Positions 51,330-58,584 of a DNA stretch of 64,000 nucleotides are shown one piece after another (position 1 is the stretch's first letter; each line of letters begins with the position of its first letter). This stretch comes from Brevundimonas sp. M20 (GTDB lineage: Bacteria; Pseudomonadota; Alphaproteobacteria; Caulobacterales; Caulobacteraceae). Below the pieces are notes generated by a model. The model made no database searches. It saw only the letters and a list, made by a program, of their open reading frames with translations, and was not told the DNA's origin. A program made the position numbers and the translations under genes. The DNA lies in NCBI RefSeq assembly GCF_006547065.1, contig NZ_CP041243.1:868001-932000 (forward strand). Reading direction: 5' to 3'.

Positions 51330-51893
51330 TTAGAGGCCCGGCAACTTGAAGCCCGTGTCGCGACGCGGGGTGATGCTGATGCCGGCGCGACCGCCGGTCA
51401 GAGCCTGCATGCGGGCGTACTCGCTGGCGGCGTCGATGGTGACGGCGCCTTCGGTGGTCTGGGTCGTGGTCGCCACCTGGGTCGCGGGATCCTCGCGGCG
51501 CCAGAACATGATGCGGTTGGCCCAGCTCTCTTCCTTGTGGGTCAGGTCGCCGAATTCATCGTCCACGACATAGCGGGCGAGGGGATCAGCGCGGTCGCCG
51601 CCGGCCTGTGCGACCAGGATCTGCTCGCCGGGCGAGCGGGTGACCGACTGACGTTGACCCAGCAGAATCTGGCGAGCGGCGGATTCCGGCGCCAGTTCCT
51701 GCGGACGGGGCTGGCCCGGCGCCGGCGGACGAAGGCCATACTCCGGCGGAACGGTCAGCGGGGCCGTCGCCACCGTCAGGAACTCGTCCGGCGTCACCTT
51801 CGACAGGCCGATGCTTTGCTGGATGTTCGTGCAGGCGCCAAGCGCGAGGGCCGAGGCGGCCAGGGTCAGAACGGCGGTAGTGCGAAGACGCAT
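51330..51893 (-). CDS. bamF: BamF-type outer-membrane lipoprotein (DUF3035)
   Basis: A 187-residue lipoprotein: MRLRTTAVLTLAASALALGAC with lipidated Cys at residue 21. The mature part has LSKVTPDEFLTVATAPLTVPPEYGLRPP, the DUF3035 signature, and ends TPRRDTGFKLPGL. In Caulobacter the equivalent protein is BamF, an accessory of the BAM outer-membrane assembly complex. It follows lspA on the same strand, the usual arrangement. ATG 51893 is chosen for the clean lipoprotein signal. Confidence 0.85.
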   Translation of the reverse strand: MRLRTTAVLTLAASALALGACTNIQQSIGLSKVTPDEFLTVATAPLTVPPEYGLRPPAPGQPRPQELAPESAARQILLGQRQSVTRSPGEQILVAQAGGDRADPLARYVVDDEFGDLTHKEESWANRIMFWRREDPATQVATTTQTTEGAVTIDAASEYARMQALTGGRAGISITPRRDTGFKLPGL

Positions 51894-51954
51894 GATCAAT
51901 CCCGGTGCAACGCGCCGACGAGGCGCATGCGTAAACCCTAGTGGAAGCGGCTGA

Positions 51955-52497
51955 TTACGACTTTTCGGCGGCGAGGCCAACCTTGGCCGCTTTCTCGGAC
52001 ATCAGACTGTCGAGGATCAGCAGCACAACGCCCACCGTGATGGCGCTGTCGGCGATGTTGAACACCCACGGAAAGACACCCGTGCCGGAAAAATCGAGGA
52101 AGTCGACGACAAAGCCGAAGCGAATCCGGTCGATCACATTGCCGATGGCCCCGCCCATAACCAGACCAAGGGCGGTGATCAGCAGACGGCGGTCCGCCTT
52201 CATCGCCCACCAGCCGAGGCCCGCGGCGACGATCACCGAAAAGACGCTCAGGAACCAGCGGGCCGACCCGTCACCGAACAGGCCGAAGCTCACGCCGTCA
52301 TTGGCGACGAAGGTGATGCGGAAGATGTCACCCAGCACCGCGACCGAACGATAGCCCCAAAGCTCCCGATCCAGCATCGCGCCGCCGTCGTCCAGCATGT
52401 GCAGGCCGGACAGGACCCACGCCTTCGTCAGCTGGTCCAGGATGATCACGACAAGAGCGAAGCCGAAGGCGGCGTAGGTGATGCGGGGGATTTTCAT
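51955..52497 (-). CDS. lspA: Signal peptidase II (lipoprotein signal peptidase)
   Basis: A 180-residue, four-segment aspartic membrane protease that cuts prolipoprotein signal peptides at the lipobox. The conserved NxxD is in GGAIGNVIDRIRFGFVVDFL and the second catalytic Asp in VFNIADSAITVG. The N-terminus has ALVVIILDQLTKAWVL. The periplasmic insertion between segments 1 and 2 is slightly longer than in E. coli. Lipoproteins in this window (BamF, HfaB, fasciclin, o-spanin-like) would be its substrates. Confidence 0.96.
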   Translation of the reverse strand: MKIPRITYAAFGFALVVIILDQLTKAWVLSGLHMLDDGGAMLDRELWGYRSVAVLGDIFRITFVANDGVSFGLFGDGSARWFLSVFSVIVAAGLGWWAMKADRRLLITALGLVMGGAIGNVIDRIRFGFVVDFLDFSGTGVFPWVFNIADSAITVGVVLLILDSLMSEKAAKVGLAAEKS

Positions 52498-52675
52498 TCG
52501 GGTCGCTGAAAAATTGAGGGGTCCGGGTTAGCAGCCCCCGCCCTGCACGCGAAGCCTATTTTATCGTGTCAGAGGGTCGCGGACGGCCGGTTTTGTCTTG
52601 TTCTGATGGGGGCAAGACCCCAAATGTCACGCTTCAACCCGCAAGGATTCCCCTCACGCACCTGAAGGAGCGCCG

Positions 52676-53935
52676 ATGACGCATGCCGATGTGGCCCAAC
52701 ACGCCACCGACGTCGCCAACCACGCAGACAGCCTGATCCTCACTCTGGTGGGGGGCTTTGTGCTCGCCTTCGTGTTCGGGATGCTCGCCAATCGGATGAA
52801 GTTGTCGCCTTTGGTCGGTTATCTGGTCGCCGGCGTCATCGTGGGGCCTCACACAGCTGGATTCGTCGCCGATCAGGAGCTGGCGCCCCAACTGGCCGAG
52901 ATCGGCGTGATCCTGCTGATGTTCGGGGTCGGGCTGCACTTCTCGCTCGCTGACCTGATGAAGGTCCGGAAGATCGCCATTCCCGGCGCGCTGGTGCAGA
53001 TCGCCGCGGCGACCGCGCTCGGCTGGGGATTGGGACGCCTTATGGGGATGGGCGACGTCGAAGCCGTGCTGATGGGCTTTGCCCTGTCCGTCGCCTCGAC
53101 TGTCGTGCTGCTCAGGGCGCTGGAGGAACGCAAACAGGTCAAGGGAGACGTCGGCAAGATCGCCATGGGCTGGTTGATCGTCGAGGATCTGGTGATCGTC
53201 ATCGCGTTGGTCGTGCTGCCGCTGGTGGTCATTCAGCCGGGCGCCGAGGTCAACGGGATGCAGTTGGCCGCCTCGATGGGCTGGACCCTGTTCAAGGTCG
53301 CCGCCTTCACGGCTGTCATGCTGGTGGTCGGGGCCAAGGTCCTGCCGTGGGTGCTGGTCCGCATCGCGCACACCAAGTCGCGTGAGTTGTTCACTCTTGG
53401 GGTTCTGGCCATCGCCTTGGGTATCGCCTGGGTCGCCTACGCCCTGTTCCACTCCTTCGCCATGGGCGCTTTCCTGGCGGGACTGGTGCTGAACAGTTCT
53501 CCGCTGGGCCACAACGCCGCGGAACGCTCGCTGCCCCTGAGGGACGCGTTCGCGGTGTTGTTCTTCGTCTCCGTGGGCATGTTGTTCGACTGGCACATTC
53601 TGATCGAGCGGCCGCTGGCTGTTCTGGGCGTGCTGGCCATCATCATCATCGGCAAGTCACTGGCCGCGCTGGCCATCACCACCGCTTTCAAGCTCGACAA
53701 GGCGACCAGCCTGACCGTCGCCGCGGCTCTTGCCCAGATCGGCGAGTTTTCCTTCATCCTGACCAAGATGAGCGTGGACCTCGGCGGCATGAGTCCGGAC
53801 ACCCAGAATCTGATTCTGGCGGCTGCGTTGCTGTCCATTTCGCTGAACCCGTTTGTCTTCGCCCTTATAGATCGCTGGGGCGGCAAGCCGAAGCCGCCGG
53901 TCAAGGAAGCGCCGCCGGTCAGCGCGCTGATCTGA
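52676..53935 (+). CDS. Cation:proton antiporter, CPA2 family (YbaL/KefB-like membrane domain)
   Basis: A 419-residue protein with about 12 membrane segments. CPA2 features: SPLVGYLVAGVIVGPHTAGF, LAEIGVILLMFGVGLHFSLA, FALSVASTVVLLRALEERKQ and GWLIVEDLVIVIALVVLP with the conserved Glu-Asp ion site, and GAFLAGLVLNSSPLGHNAAE. Closest in pattern to YbaL, but the C-terminal TrkA-N (RCK) domain of about 140 residues is absent; the protein ends soon after the last membrane segment with a Pro-rich tail. GGAG precedes the ATG. Ion specificity unknown. Confidence 0.9.
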   Translation: MTHADVAQHATDVANHADSLILTLVGGFVLAFVFGMLANRMKLSPLVGYLVAGVIVGPHTAGFVADQELAPQLAEIGVILLMFGVGLHFSLADLMKVRKIAIPGALVQIAAATALGWGLGRLMGMGDVEAVLMGFALSVASTVVLLRALEERKQVKGDVGKIAMGWLIVEDLVIVIALVVLPLVVIQPGAEVNGMQLAASMGWTLFKVAAFTAVMLVVGAKVLPWVLVRIAHTKSRELFTLGVLAIALGIAWVAYALFHSFAMGAFLAGLVLNSSPLGHNAAERSLPLRDAFAVLFFVSVGMLFDWHILIERPLAVLGVLAIIIIGKSLAALAITTAFKLDKATSLTVAAALAQIGEFSFILTKMSVDLGGMSPDTQNLILAAALLSISLNPFVFALIDRWGGKPKPPVKEAPPVSALI

Positions 53936-53948
53936 GCGCGGCAAAAAG

Positions 53949-53979
53949 AAGGGGCGCCGGTCGATCCGGCGCCCCTTTT
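53949..53979 (+). terminator. Intrinsic terminator
   Basis: AAGGGGCGCCGG-TCGAT-CCGGCGCCCCTT then TT and CC. Follows the antiporter stop by about 14 bases and lies 23 bases before the end of the convergent PhoH-like gene, with A-rich sequence on the left side so it may act both ways. Confidence 0.9.
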
Positions 53980-54001
53980 CCATTTCAGCTGGCGGGAAGT
54001 G

Positions 54002-54769
54002 TCAGAGGACGCCGATCATGCTGGCGACCAGCGGGTGGCGGACGATGTCCCGCTCGGCCAGCTTGACCACGCCGATGTCCGGCACCGCGGTCAGGCGTTC
54101 GGCGATATCCGCCAGCCCCGAGATGCCCGGCAGCAGGTCGGACTGCTGCGGGTCGCCCGTGACCACCATGGTCGAGTGCCAGCCCAGTCGGGTCAGCAGC
54201 ATCTTCAGTTGAACGTAGGTGCAGTTCTGGGCCTCATCCACGACGATGAAGGCGTTGTTCAGCGTGCGGCCGCGCATGTAGCCGATGGGAGCGATTTCGA
54301 TCAGGCCCTCGGCCATCAGCGCCTTGACGCGTTTCATCGACAGGCGATCCGACAGGGCGTCGTAGAGCGGGCGCAGATAGGGGGCGAGCTTGTCTTCCAT
54401 GTCGCCGGGCAGGAACCCGATGGATTCGCCCGCCTCAACCGCCGGGCGGCTCAGGACGATGCGGCCGACCTTTCCTGCCTCAAGAGCCTCGACCGCCTTG
54501 GCGACCGCCAGATAGGTCTTGCCGGTGCCTGCCGGTCCCAGTGCGAGGACGAGGTTGTGATGATCGATCATCGTCATCAGTTCGGCCTGGCCGTCCGACT
54601 TCGGCTTGAGCGTCTTCAGATAGGCCTGGTCGCGGTCGTCATTGGAGGGCAGGGGAGACCAGCCGGCGTGGGTCGGCAACCGCCGAACCTTGGAATCCTC
54701 CGTGAACTGCCGGGAATCGAGAACGCCGTGTTCACGGGTCTGACGCTTGAGGGCTGAACGCTTGGTCAT
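54002..54769 (-). CDS. PhoH family ATPase
   Basis: A 255-residue cytoplasmic P-loop ATPase related to the helicase core. Walker A is LALGPAGTGKTYLAVAKAVE and Walker B NAFIVVDEAQNCTYVQLKML. SRPAVEAGESIGFLPGDMEDK and VVTGDPQQSDLL are the family-specific blocks. PhoH proteins are linked to RNA metabolism and phosphate stress. ATG 54769 has GGAGG 6 bases upstream; a longer in-frame reading from 54856 would run through a terminator-like hairpin and is rejected. The N-terminal PIN domain of PhoH2 types is absent. Confidence 0.93.
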   Translation of the reverse strand: MTKRSALKRQTREHGVLDSRQFTEDSKVRRLPTHAGWSPLPSNDDRDQAYLKTLKPKSDGQAELMTMIDHHNLVLALGPAGTGKTYLAVAKAVEALEAGKVGRIVLSRPAVEAGESIGFLPGDMEDKLAPYLRPLYDALSDRLSMKRVKALMAEGLIEIAPIGYMRGRTLNNAFIVVDEAQNCTYVQLKMLLTRLGWHSTMVVTGDPQQSDLLPGISGLADIAERLTAVPDIGVVKLAERDIVRHPLVASMIGVL

Positions 54770-54787
54770 GGACGCCTCCAGGGCATG

Positions 54788-54816
54788 AAAAAAGGCGATG
54801 CCGCAAAAGCATCGCC
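54788..54816 (-). terminator. Terminator-like hairpin in PhoH-gene leader
   Basis: Reading minus, GGCGATGC-TTTTGCG-GCATCGCC is directly followed by TTTTTT, then 18 bases to the PhoH start. A classic intrinsic terminator just ahead of the gene: either a leader attenuator or the end of a short upstream RNA. Confidence 0.7.
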
Positions 54817-54991
54817 TCGAACGATCGTGGGGAGGAGAGAAGAGGATGCGCAGCATCCGCCCGGGTCGGAGGAGTATCCAACTTCCAGCGGACGAAGCCG
54901 CCGAACCGAACGCGCCACAGCGTTCCCCCAGCTTGACCGGACCGGGCTTGATCCGGTTACCGATCCGGGGCCGAAATGGCGACCTCGAATC

Positions 54992-55009
54992 GCATCAACA
55001 GATTGATGC
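54992..55009. promoter_or_regulatory. Palindrome in PhoH/carbonic-anhydrase divergent region
   Basis: GCATCAA-CAGA-TTGATGC, perfect 7-bp inverted repeat, 59 bases before the carbonic-anhydrase-like start. Candidate operator or hairpin. Confidence 0.45.
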
Positions 55010-55025
55010 TAGCGTGGTTTACGAA

Positions 55026-55047
55026 GGCTTAAAGCGCTGATTAAGCC
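55026..55047. promoter_or_regulatory. Second palindrome in divergent region
   Basis: GGCTTAA-AGCGCTGA-TTAAGCC, perfect 7-bp inverted repeat beginning 16 bases after the previous one and ending 20 bases before the carbonic-anhydrase-like start. It includes TTAA-N8-TTAA, one base too wide for a CtrA box. Confidence 0.45.
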
Positions 55048-55067
55048 AAAGATGAGGTGATGTTTCT

Positions 55068-55595
55068 ATGACGATCTATGCGTTGGCGGACAAGAAACCG
55101 CAGCTTCCGCCTGAGGGCGAATACTGGGTGGCGCCTAATGCTGTGGTGACAGGAGACGTGATTCTGCAGCCCGGCGCCAGTGTCTGGTTCGGAGCGGTCG
55201 TGCGGGGGGACAACGATCCCATCACGATCGGTCATGACACCAATATTCAGGACGGCAGCGTGCTGCATTCCGACCCCGGCGAACCCTTGACCATCGGCGA
55301 CGGCGTGACCGTCGGGCACATGGTCATGCTCCACAGCTGCGAGATTGGCGACAACACCCTGATCGGCATCGGAGCGGTGGTTCTGGGACGTGCGAAGATC
55401 GGAAAGAACTGTCTGATCGGCGCCAACGCCCTGATCACCGAGGGTAAGGTAATACCGGACAATTCCCTCGTCATGGGGCAGCCGGGCAAGGTGGTGCGCG
55501 AGCTCGAGCCCGGTCAGATCGAGGCCCTGCGCATATCGGCCCAGCACTATGTCCAGAACTGGAAGCGGTACGTCAGCGACCTGAAAGAGGTCTAG
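55068..55595 (+). CDS. Gamma-class carbonic anhydrase-like protein (YrdA family)
   Basis: A 175-residue trimeric left-handed beta-helix protein. Metal-site His residues appear in [20 protein letters not shown] and [20 protein letters not shown], and the QDGSVLH segment is typical for the family. The final helix [16 protein letters not shown] packs at the trimer interface. Family members may hydrate CO2 or bind other ligands; activity varies. Its TAG stop shares CTAG with that of the convergent antiporter gene. Confidence 0.93.
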   Translation: MTIYALADKKPQLPPEGEYWVAPNAVVTGDVILQPGASVWFGAVVRGDNDPITIGHDTNIQDGSVLHSDPGEPLTIGDGVTVGHMVMLHSCEIGDNTLIGIGAVVLGRAKIGKNCLIGANALITEGKVIPDNSLVMGQPGKVVRELEPGQIEALRISAQHYVQNWKRYVSDLKEV

Positions 55596-56800
55596 CCGTT
55601 CTTGGCCAGCAAGCCCTGAAGCTTCTTCAGCTTCGGGGCCACCAATGGCGTGGTCAGCATGGTCGAACCGACGGCCATCAACAGCAGGGCCGTGAAGGTC
55701 GTGTTCGTGATCACCTGTTTGTCCAGCAGGATGTTGGCGAAGATGATCATGATCAGGGCCTTGGTCTGCAGCAGCCAGCCGATGACCGAAGCCTCGCCCT
55801 GTTCCCATTTGAGGATTCGCCCGGCGATCCGGACGCCCAGCAGTTTGCCGGCGACGGAAGCGATCAGAAGCACTGCCGCGGCACCGAAGACCATAAGGCC
55901 GCCGACGTCCCACTGGGTCCGCAAACCCGTGGACAGGAAGAAGACCGGCATGACGGCCAGCAGGATGTGCTGTCGGAACTGGTCCATCTGCCTCTGGTCG
56001 AACCATTCCGCGTCCAGCACCGCGCCTGACAGGAAGGCGCCGACCATGAAGTGCAGCCCGGCCCAGTCGGCGGCGAACCCGCAGGCGGCCAGCCAGATCA
56101 GCGAGACGAACCAGCGGTCCGTCTGGGGGATGCGCTTCATCAGCATGCGAATGCCGACCGTGGCCGCGCCGAACCCAACGAGGAAGGCTCCCTGACGGCC
56201 GATCCGCTCCCAGTCGAGGAGAATCAGCGCCAGCACGCCCCAGATGGCGATGTCGTCCAGACTGGCGTAGCGCAGGATGCGCTGGCCCAGTGGCTGACGC
56301 AGAATGTCCATCTTCTCCATCAGCAGCACGAGAATCGGCAGGGCGGTGACCGCGCAGGCCATGCCGATACCCAGAACCACCTGCCAGGTCTCGCCCTTGG
56401 CTCCGGCCCAGCCCGGGCTGAGCACCAGCATGCCCATCGCCGCGAGCGCGCCGAAGACCAAGGGGACCGTCAGGGCCAGTCCCGCTGTTATCCCGGTCTC
56501 GCCTCGGTGCTTCCAGGCCTGCTTCAGATCCAGCTCGATCCCGGCGATCCAGACGAAAATCATCACCGCCCACCAGGCGATGCCGTTCAGGGCTGTGATC
56601 ACGTCCTTGCTGAAGACGAAGGCGTAGTAGTCGGGGAAGGCCGCGCCGAGCACACCCGGCCCCAGCAGGATGCCGCCGGTGATCTGAACCACCACCAGCG
56701 GCGCCCAGTAGTCGGTCTTGAACAGACGCCAGACCAGATACGGCACGCTGAAGATCAGCAGCATGGCGATCAGGAACACTTCGGTGGTGGTCATATGCAT
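55592..56800 (-). CDS. Cation:proton antiporter (CPA2 family, second)
   Basis: A 402-residue polytopic protein starting [21 protein letters not shown] (ATG 56800, or ATG 56794). CPA2 features: [80 protein letters not shown] with an Asp-Asp ion site, and [20 protein letters not shown]. Like the first antiporter it has no regulatory TrkA-N domain. It is not a close duplicate of that protein. Ion specificity unknown. Confidence 0.87.
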   Translation of the reverse strand: MHMTTTEVFLIAMLLIFSVPYLVWRLFKTDYWAPLVVVQITGGILLGPGVLGAAFPDYYAFVFSKDVITALNGIAWWAVMIFVWIAGIELDLKQAWKHRGETGITAGLALTVPLVFGALAAMGMLVLSPGWAGAKGETWQVVLGIGMACAVTALPILVLLMEKMDILRQPLGQRILRYASLDDIAIWGVLALILLDWERIGRQGAFLVGFGAATVGIRMLMKRIPQTDRWFVSLIWLAACGFAADWAGLHFMVGAFLSGAVLDAEWFDQRQMDQFRQHILLAVMPVFFLSTGLRTQWDVGGLMVFGAAAVLLIASVAGKLLGVRIAGRILKWEQGEASVIGWLLQTKALIMIIFANILLDKQVITNTTFTALLLMAVGSTMLTTPLVAPKLKKLQGLLAKNG

Positions 56801-56900
56801 CTGTCGTCCCCCCGAACGACTGTGGTTCGCCTCGGGCGGGCGATTGGATGCAACTATGTCCCGTGCCGGACAAAAGGCACGTCAAATTATGTGAGCGCTA

Positions 56901-57443
56901 TCAGGCGATGCGACGGCCGTCGCTGACGGCGAGGCTGAGGGCCGGGCGACCGGGCGTTCCGGCGTCGGCGACCAGCCTTGCGACCAGCCGGGGAACATCG
57001 CCCCTGACGGGGATGAGGGCGGACGCCGGAGCGAACAGGCCCAGAAGGCGGTCAGCCTGTCCTGAGGTGCCGCGCAGAGGGGCGAGGACCATCTCAAGGG
57101 TCAGCGCCGGCTCGCTGTCGGTGAAGGCGGCGATCACCAGCGGACGGGCTTCACGCGCGGTCCGGATGACAGCCTGCTCGAGCAGGTCTGCCGAACCCGG
57201 AGTCCACAATGCGCTGAGCGGGGCGCCCGCCAGCGGCGCACGCCAGAAGGTGTCCAGCGCCGTCCCGGCGAGGGACAGAACGGTTTGGCCCTCGCGCCGG
57301 TCGGCGATGAAAGCCCGAGGCAGGCGGCGGCCCAAGGCTTCCGGCAGAAGGGCCGAGCGGACGGGAATTCCGCCGCGCACGCCATTCGCGCGGGCCAGAC
57401 CGGTCCAGTGGTCGATCAGAAACTGCGTATCGGGATGGAACAC
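56901..57443 (-). CDS. PAS domain protein (PAS_5 type)
   Basis: A 180-residue cytoplasmic protein. GTG 57443 with GAGG 8 bases upstream gives the start VFHPDTQFLIDHWTGLARAN, a common N-terminus for this alphaproteobacterial PAS group. PVRSALLPEALGRRLPRAFI, REGQTVLSLAGTALDTFWRA and LSALWTPGSADLLEQAVIRT match the PAS_5 layout. The longer upstream frame is antisense to a Pro/Cys-rich gene and is rejected. Small PAS proteins of this kind affect motility and cell-cycle signalling in Caulobacter; no output domain is attached. Confidence 0.82.
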   Translation of the reverse strand: MFHPDTQFLIDHWTGLARANGVRGGIPVRSALLPEALGRRLPRAFIADRREGQTVLSLAGTALDTFWRAPLAGAPLSALWTPGSADLLEQAVIRTAREARPLVIAAFTDSEPALTLEMVLAPLRGTSGQADRLLGLFAPASALIPVRGDVPRLVARLVADAGTPGRPALSLAVSDGRRIA

Positions 57444-57582
57444 TTCATTCGCCTCGGGACAGAATGCCGCAAGGCCCGGGCCGCGAAGGCAACGGAAATG
57501 CAAGGGTTTCCGGGTTCTGATGCAGGCTGGAACGATCCGCGTGCGTCGCGGGTCGCGCGCTAACTGATCTGGAGGTCGGCCC

Positions 57583-58455
57583 ATGGGGGTGCGGATCATG
57601 ACCTGGCTGCCGGCCGCGGCGGGCTTTCTGGCCCTGTCGGCGGTCGCCGACGACGCGGCGGCCCAGTGCACCGGCGGCTGCCCGCCGCCGCCCCCGCCGT
57701 GCTGCGAGCCTCCGCCCCCGCCGCCTCCGCCGCCCCCGCCGGTGTGCTGTAATCCGCCCCCTCCGCCTTCGTGCTGCGGTGGTGGCAACCTGAACGTCAA
57801 CGTGAACGTCAACGCAGGGGCCAACGCCAATGCGACGGCGCGCGCGGCTGCGGGCATCAACGCCCGCGCGGGCGGTTCGGTCTGGGTCAGCGGCGGTGGC
57901 TCGGCCTATGTGACGGTCGACCAGCCCTATCCGACCACGATCAACGGGCTGAACGTCGAGGGCGCCCGCGTCCGCGAAGTCGTTCGCGTGCCCTACGAAT
58001 CGCGCCGCCGGTGGGAAAAACGCGTGGTCATCCAGGCCGTCTGCATCGACGACCGGGCGATTCCGCATCCCGCTTCGCAAGTGCGCCCCGACCGTGAGGT
58101 CGACGGCGGCTACGAGGGCGAACTCTACCGCTGTCTGGCGGGCACCTCGATGCAGTTCACCTGGGCCGAGTACGACGGTCAGGTCCGCTTTGATCACGGC
58201 GAAACTGTCACCTGCCGCAAGGGCGAAGCGCTCTGGTACGGCGGCGGCAATGTCGAGTGCCGGACCCAGCGGGCCGAGCGGGAGTGCAACGAGCGCTCGC
58301 TGCTGCGTCGGTACGGCGCCGGTGTGAAGATCCTGACCTGGGTGCGCGAAGAGACCTACACGGCCTATCGCGAGGAAGTGGTCGAAACGTCCGGAATGGC
58401 CCTGACGGGCGGTACGATCGCGCTCGACGGCGGTGTCGGCGGTCGGGTGTTCTGA
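57583..58455 (+). CDS. Secreted Pro/Cys-rich hypothetical protein
   Basis: A 290-residue exported protein; ATG 57583 has GGAGG upstream. The signal peptide ends near AAA|QC. An unusual region follows: polyproline runs broken by Cys pairs (PPCCEPP, PVCCNPP, PSCCGGG), then NLNVNVNVNAGANANATARA. The C-terminal domain from about residue 100 has AYVTVDQPYPTTINGLNVEG, IQAVCIDDRAIPHPAS, YRCLAGTSMQFTW and ERECNERSLLRRYG, with six or more further Cys. Probably a cell-surface protein with many disulphides. Ends before a strong bidirectional terminator. Confidence 0.8.
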   Translation: MGVRIMTWLPAAAGFLALSAVADDAAAQCTGGCPPPPPPCCEPPPPPPPPPPPVCCNPPPPPSCCGGGNLNVNVNVNAGANANATARAAAGINARAGGSVWVSGGGSAYVTVDQPYPTTINGLNVEGARVREVVRVPYESRRRWEKRVVIQAVCIDDRAIPHPASQVRPDREVDGGYEGELYRCLAGTSMQFTWAEYDGQVRFDHGETVTCRKGEALWYGGGNVECRTQRAERECNERSLLRRYGAGVKILTWVREETYTAYREEVVETSGMALTGGTIALDGGVGGRVF

Positions 58456-58549
58456 TTCCGTTGAACGGCGTGTTCAGCCTGTCGTCAGGCGGGAGAGACT
58501 AGAAAGAGGGGTCGTCGGCTCTCCGCCGATGATCCTGAGAAGCGAAACT

Positions 58550-58578
58550 GGCCCCGGTCCGAAGACCGGGGCCTTTTT
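58550..58578 (+). terminator. Intrinsic terminator
   Basis: GGCCCCGGTC-CGAA-GACCGGGGCC followed by TTTTTT. Lies between the Pro/Cys-rich gene and the convergent M16 peptidase gene. Confidence 0.93.
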
Positions 58579-58584
58579 TGTCGC

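Noticed and set aside
54770..54856. In-frame N-terminal extension of the PhoH-family protein
   Set aside because: Would pass through a terminator hairpin, lacks an RBS, and the ATG at 54769 has a strong GGAGG.
55029..55044. TTAA...TTAA as a CtrA box
   Set aside because: Spacing is 8, while CtrA sites need TTAA-N7-TTAA; kept only as a palindrome.
57444..57860. Glycine-rich N-terminal extension of the PAS protein
   Set aside because: Antisense of the polyproline stretch of the opposite gene; the GTG at 57443 has an RBS and gives the family N-terminus.
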